Shown piece after piece: positions 63,775 through 64,000 of a stretch of DNA of 64,000 bases (position 1 is its first letter; the number at the start of each line of letters is the position of its first letter). The position numbers and the translations under genes were made by a program. The DNA is from Sorangium aterium (GTDB taxonomy: Bacteria; Myxococcota_A; Polyangia; Polyangiales; Polyangiaceae). The notes beneath the pieces are model-generated. The model was not told the DNA's origin, made no database searches, and saw only the letters and a program-made list of their open reading frames with translations. The stretch spans positions 1,054,001 to 1,118,000 of the forward strand of contig NZ_JAQNDK010000004.1 of the NCBI RefSeq assembly GCF_028368935.1. The letters run 5' to 3'.

Positions 63775-64000
63775 ATGCCCAGCTTGTCGCCGAATTCCTC
63801 CGGAGCCCCGCTCGGGCAGGGCGCCAGCCTCGGCCCCTTCCGGCTCGTCCGGCAGCTGGGCAGCGGCGGGTTCGCGCCGGTCTGGCTGGCCGAGGAGGTC
63901 TACGAAGGCAGGAAGCTCCGCGACGTCGCCATCAAGCTCTTCTTCGTACCAGAGCAGCTCGCGGGCTCCTCCGACGCGACGGCGGCGTGGCGAGACACGA
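63775..64000 (+). CDS. Start of a Ser/Thr protein kinase (runs off the window)
   Basis: The ATG begins MPSLSPNSSGAPLGQGASLG and the kinase domain opens PFRLVRQLGSGGFAPVWLAE (Gly-rich loop), then DVAIKLFFVPEQLA (ATP-binding Lys). The remainder is beyond base 64000. It is a Hanks-type kinase, but downstream domains are unknown. Confidence 0.85.
   Translation, partial: MPSLSPNSSGAPLGQGASLGPFRLVRQLGSGGFAPVWLAEEVYEGRKLRDVAIKLFFVPEQLAGSSDATAAWRDT

Overview
The window is chromosomal DNA from a very GC-rich bacterium, most likely a myxobacterium of the Sorangium type. The signs are many lipoproteins with Gly/Ser-rich linkers behind a lipobox, eukaryotic-like Ser/Thr kinases fused to ATPase/TPR modules, proline-rich outer-membrane proteins, and a self-sufficient nitric oxide synthase of the architecture described from Sorangium cellulosum. 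No rRNA, tRNA, CRISPR array, intact insertion sequence or prophage was recognised. About 50 protein genes are supported, many packed with 4-bp start/stop overlaps or abutting stop-start codons.

Layout. 0-5 kb: end of an unknown gene, a leucine-rich L-domain lipoprotein, a D-aminoacylase-type amidohydrolase and an ExoA-like glycosyltransferase. 4.8-10.6 kb: mtnB-mtnD-mtnC (methionine salvage), followed after 28 bp by a giant Ser/Thr kinase-ATPase regulator. 10.6-11.5 kb: a long hairpin element and a small methyltransferase. 11.7-14.9 kb: a two-gene unit coding for a doubly anchored Cys-rich lipoprotein and a divergent Lgt-like protein fused to a Pro-rich and beta-barrel region. 15-25.6 kb: secreted and lipoprotein genes (NxxGxxAF repeats, DUF2278/lamin-tail, 5'-nucleotidase, Sel1, spondin) and a divergent SDR/LysR pair.

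25.6-36.2 kb is an accessory-looking stretch. It holds a TIGR03118 protein, a GH15 glucoamylase/trehalase, three dispersed repeat families, a displaced copy of the Sel1 gene end, a truncated dehydrogenase start, a Cys-rich lipoprotein, and a sigma factor carrying its own membrane segment with a co-translated partner. Upstream of the sigma gene lies an array of seven 14-bp palindromes spaced 42-43 bp. 36.6-39 kb: a VOC protein, a degraded SIR2-like locus and a methyltransferase.

39.1-47.3 kb is a minus-strand run: SDR, small protein, mtnA, lipA, terB-like, then 2-oxoacid dehydrogenase E1-alpha, E1-beta and E2. LipA makes the lipoyl cofactor that E2 carries, and a perfect 30-bp palindrome sits in front of E1-alpha. 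mtnA together with mtnBDC covers most of the steps from methylthioribose-1-phosphate to the ketoacid precursor of methionine. 48-56 kb: a SUEL-lectin/CAP lipoprotein, an esterase, an envelope protein pair, an RlmN-like radical SAM enzyme and a DUF5995 protein. 56.3-59.7 kb: the NOS fusion. 59.7-64 kb: long hairpins, a 43-bp tandem array abutting a broken kinase gene, a cyanovirin-like secreted protein, the C-terminal part of an Rpn-like protein, a lipoprotein and the start of another Ser/Thr kinase.
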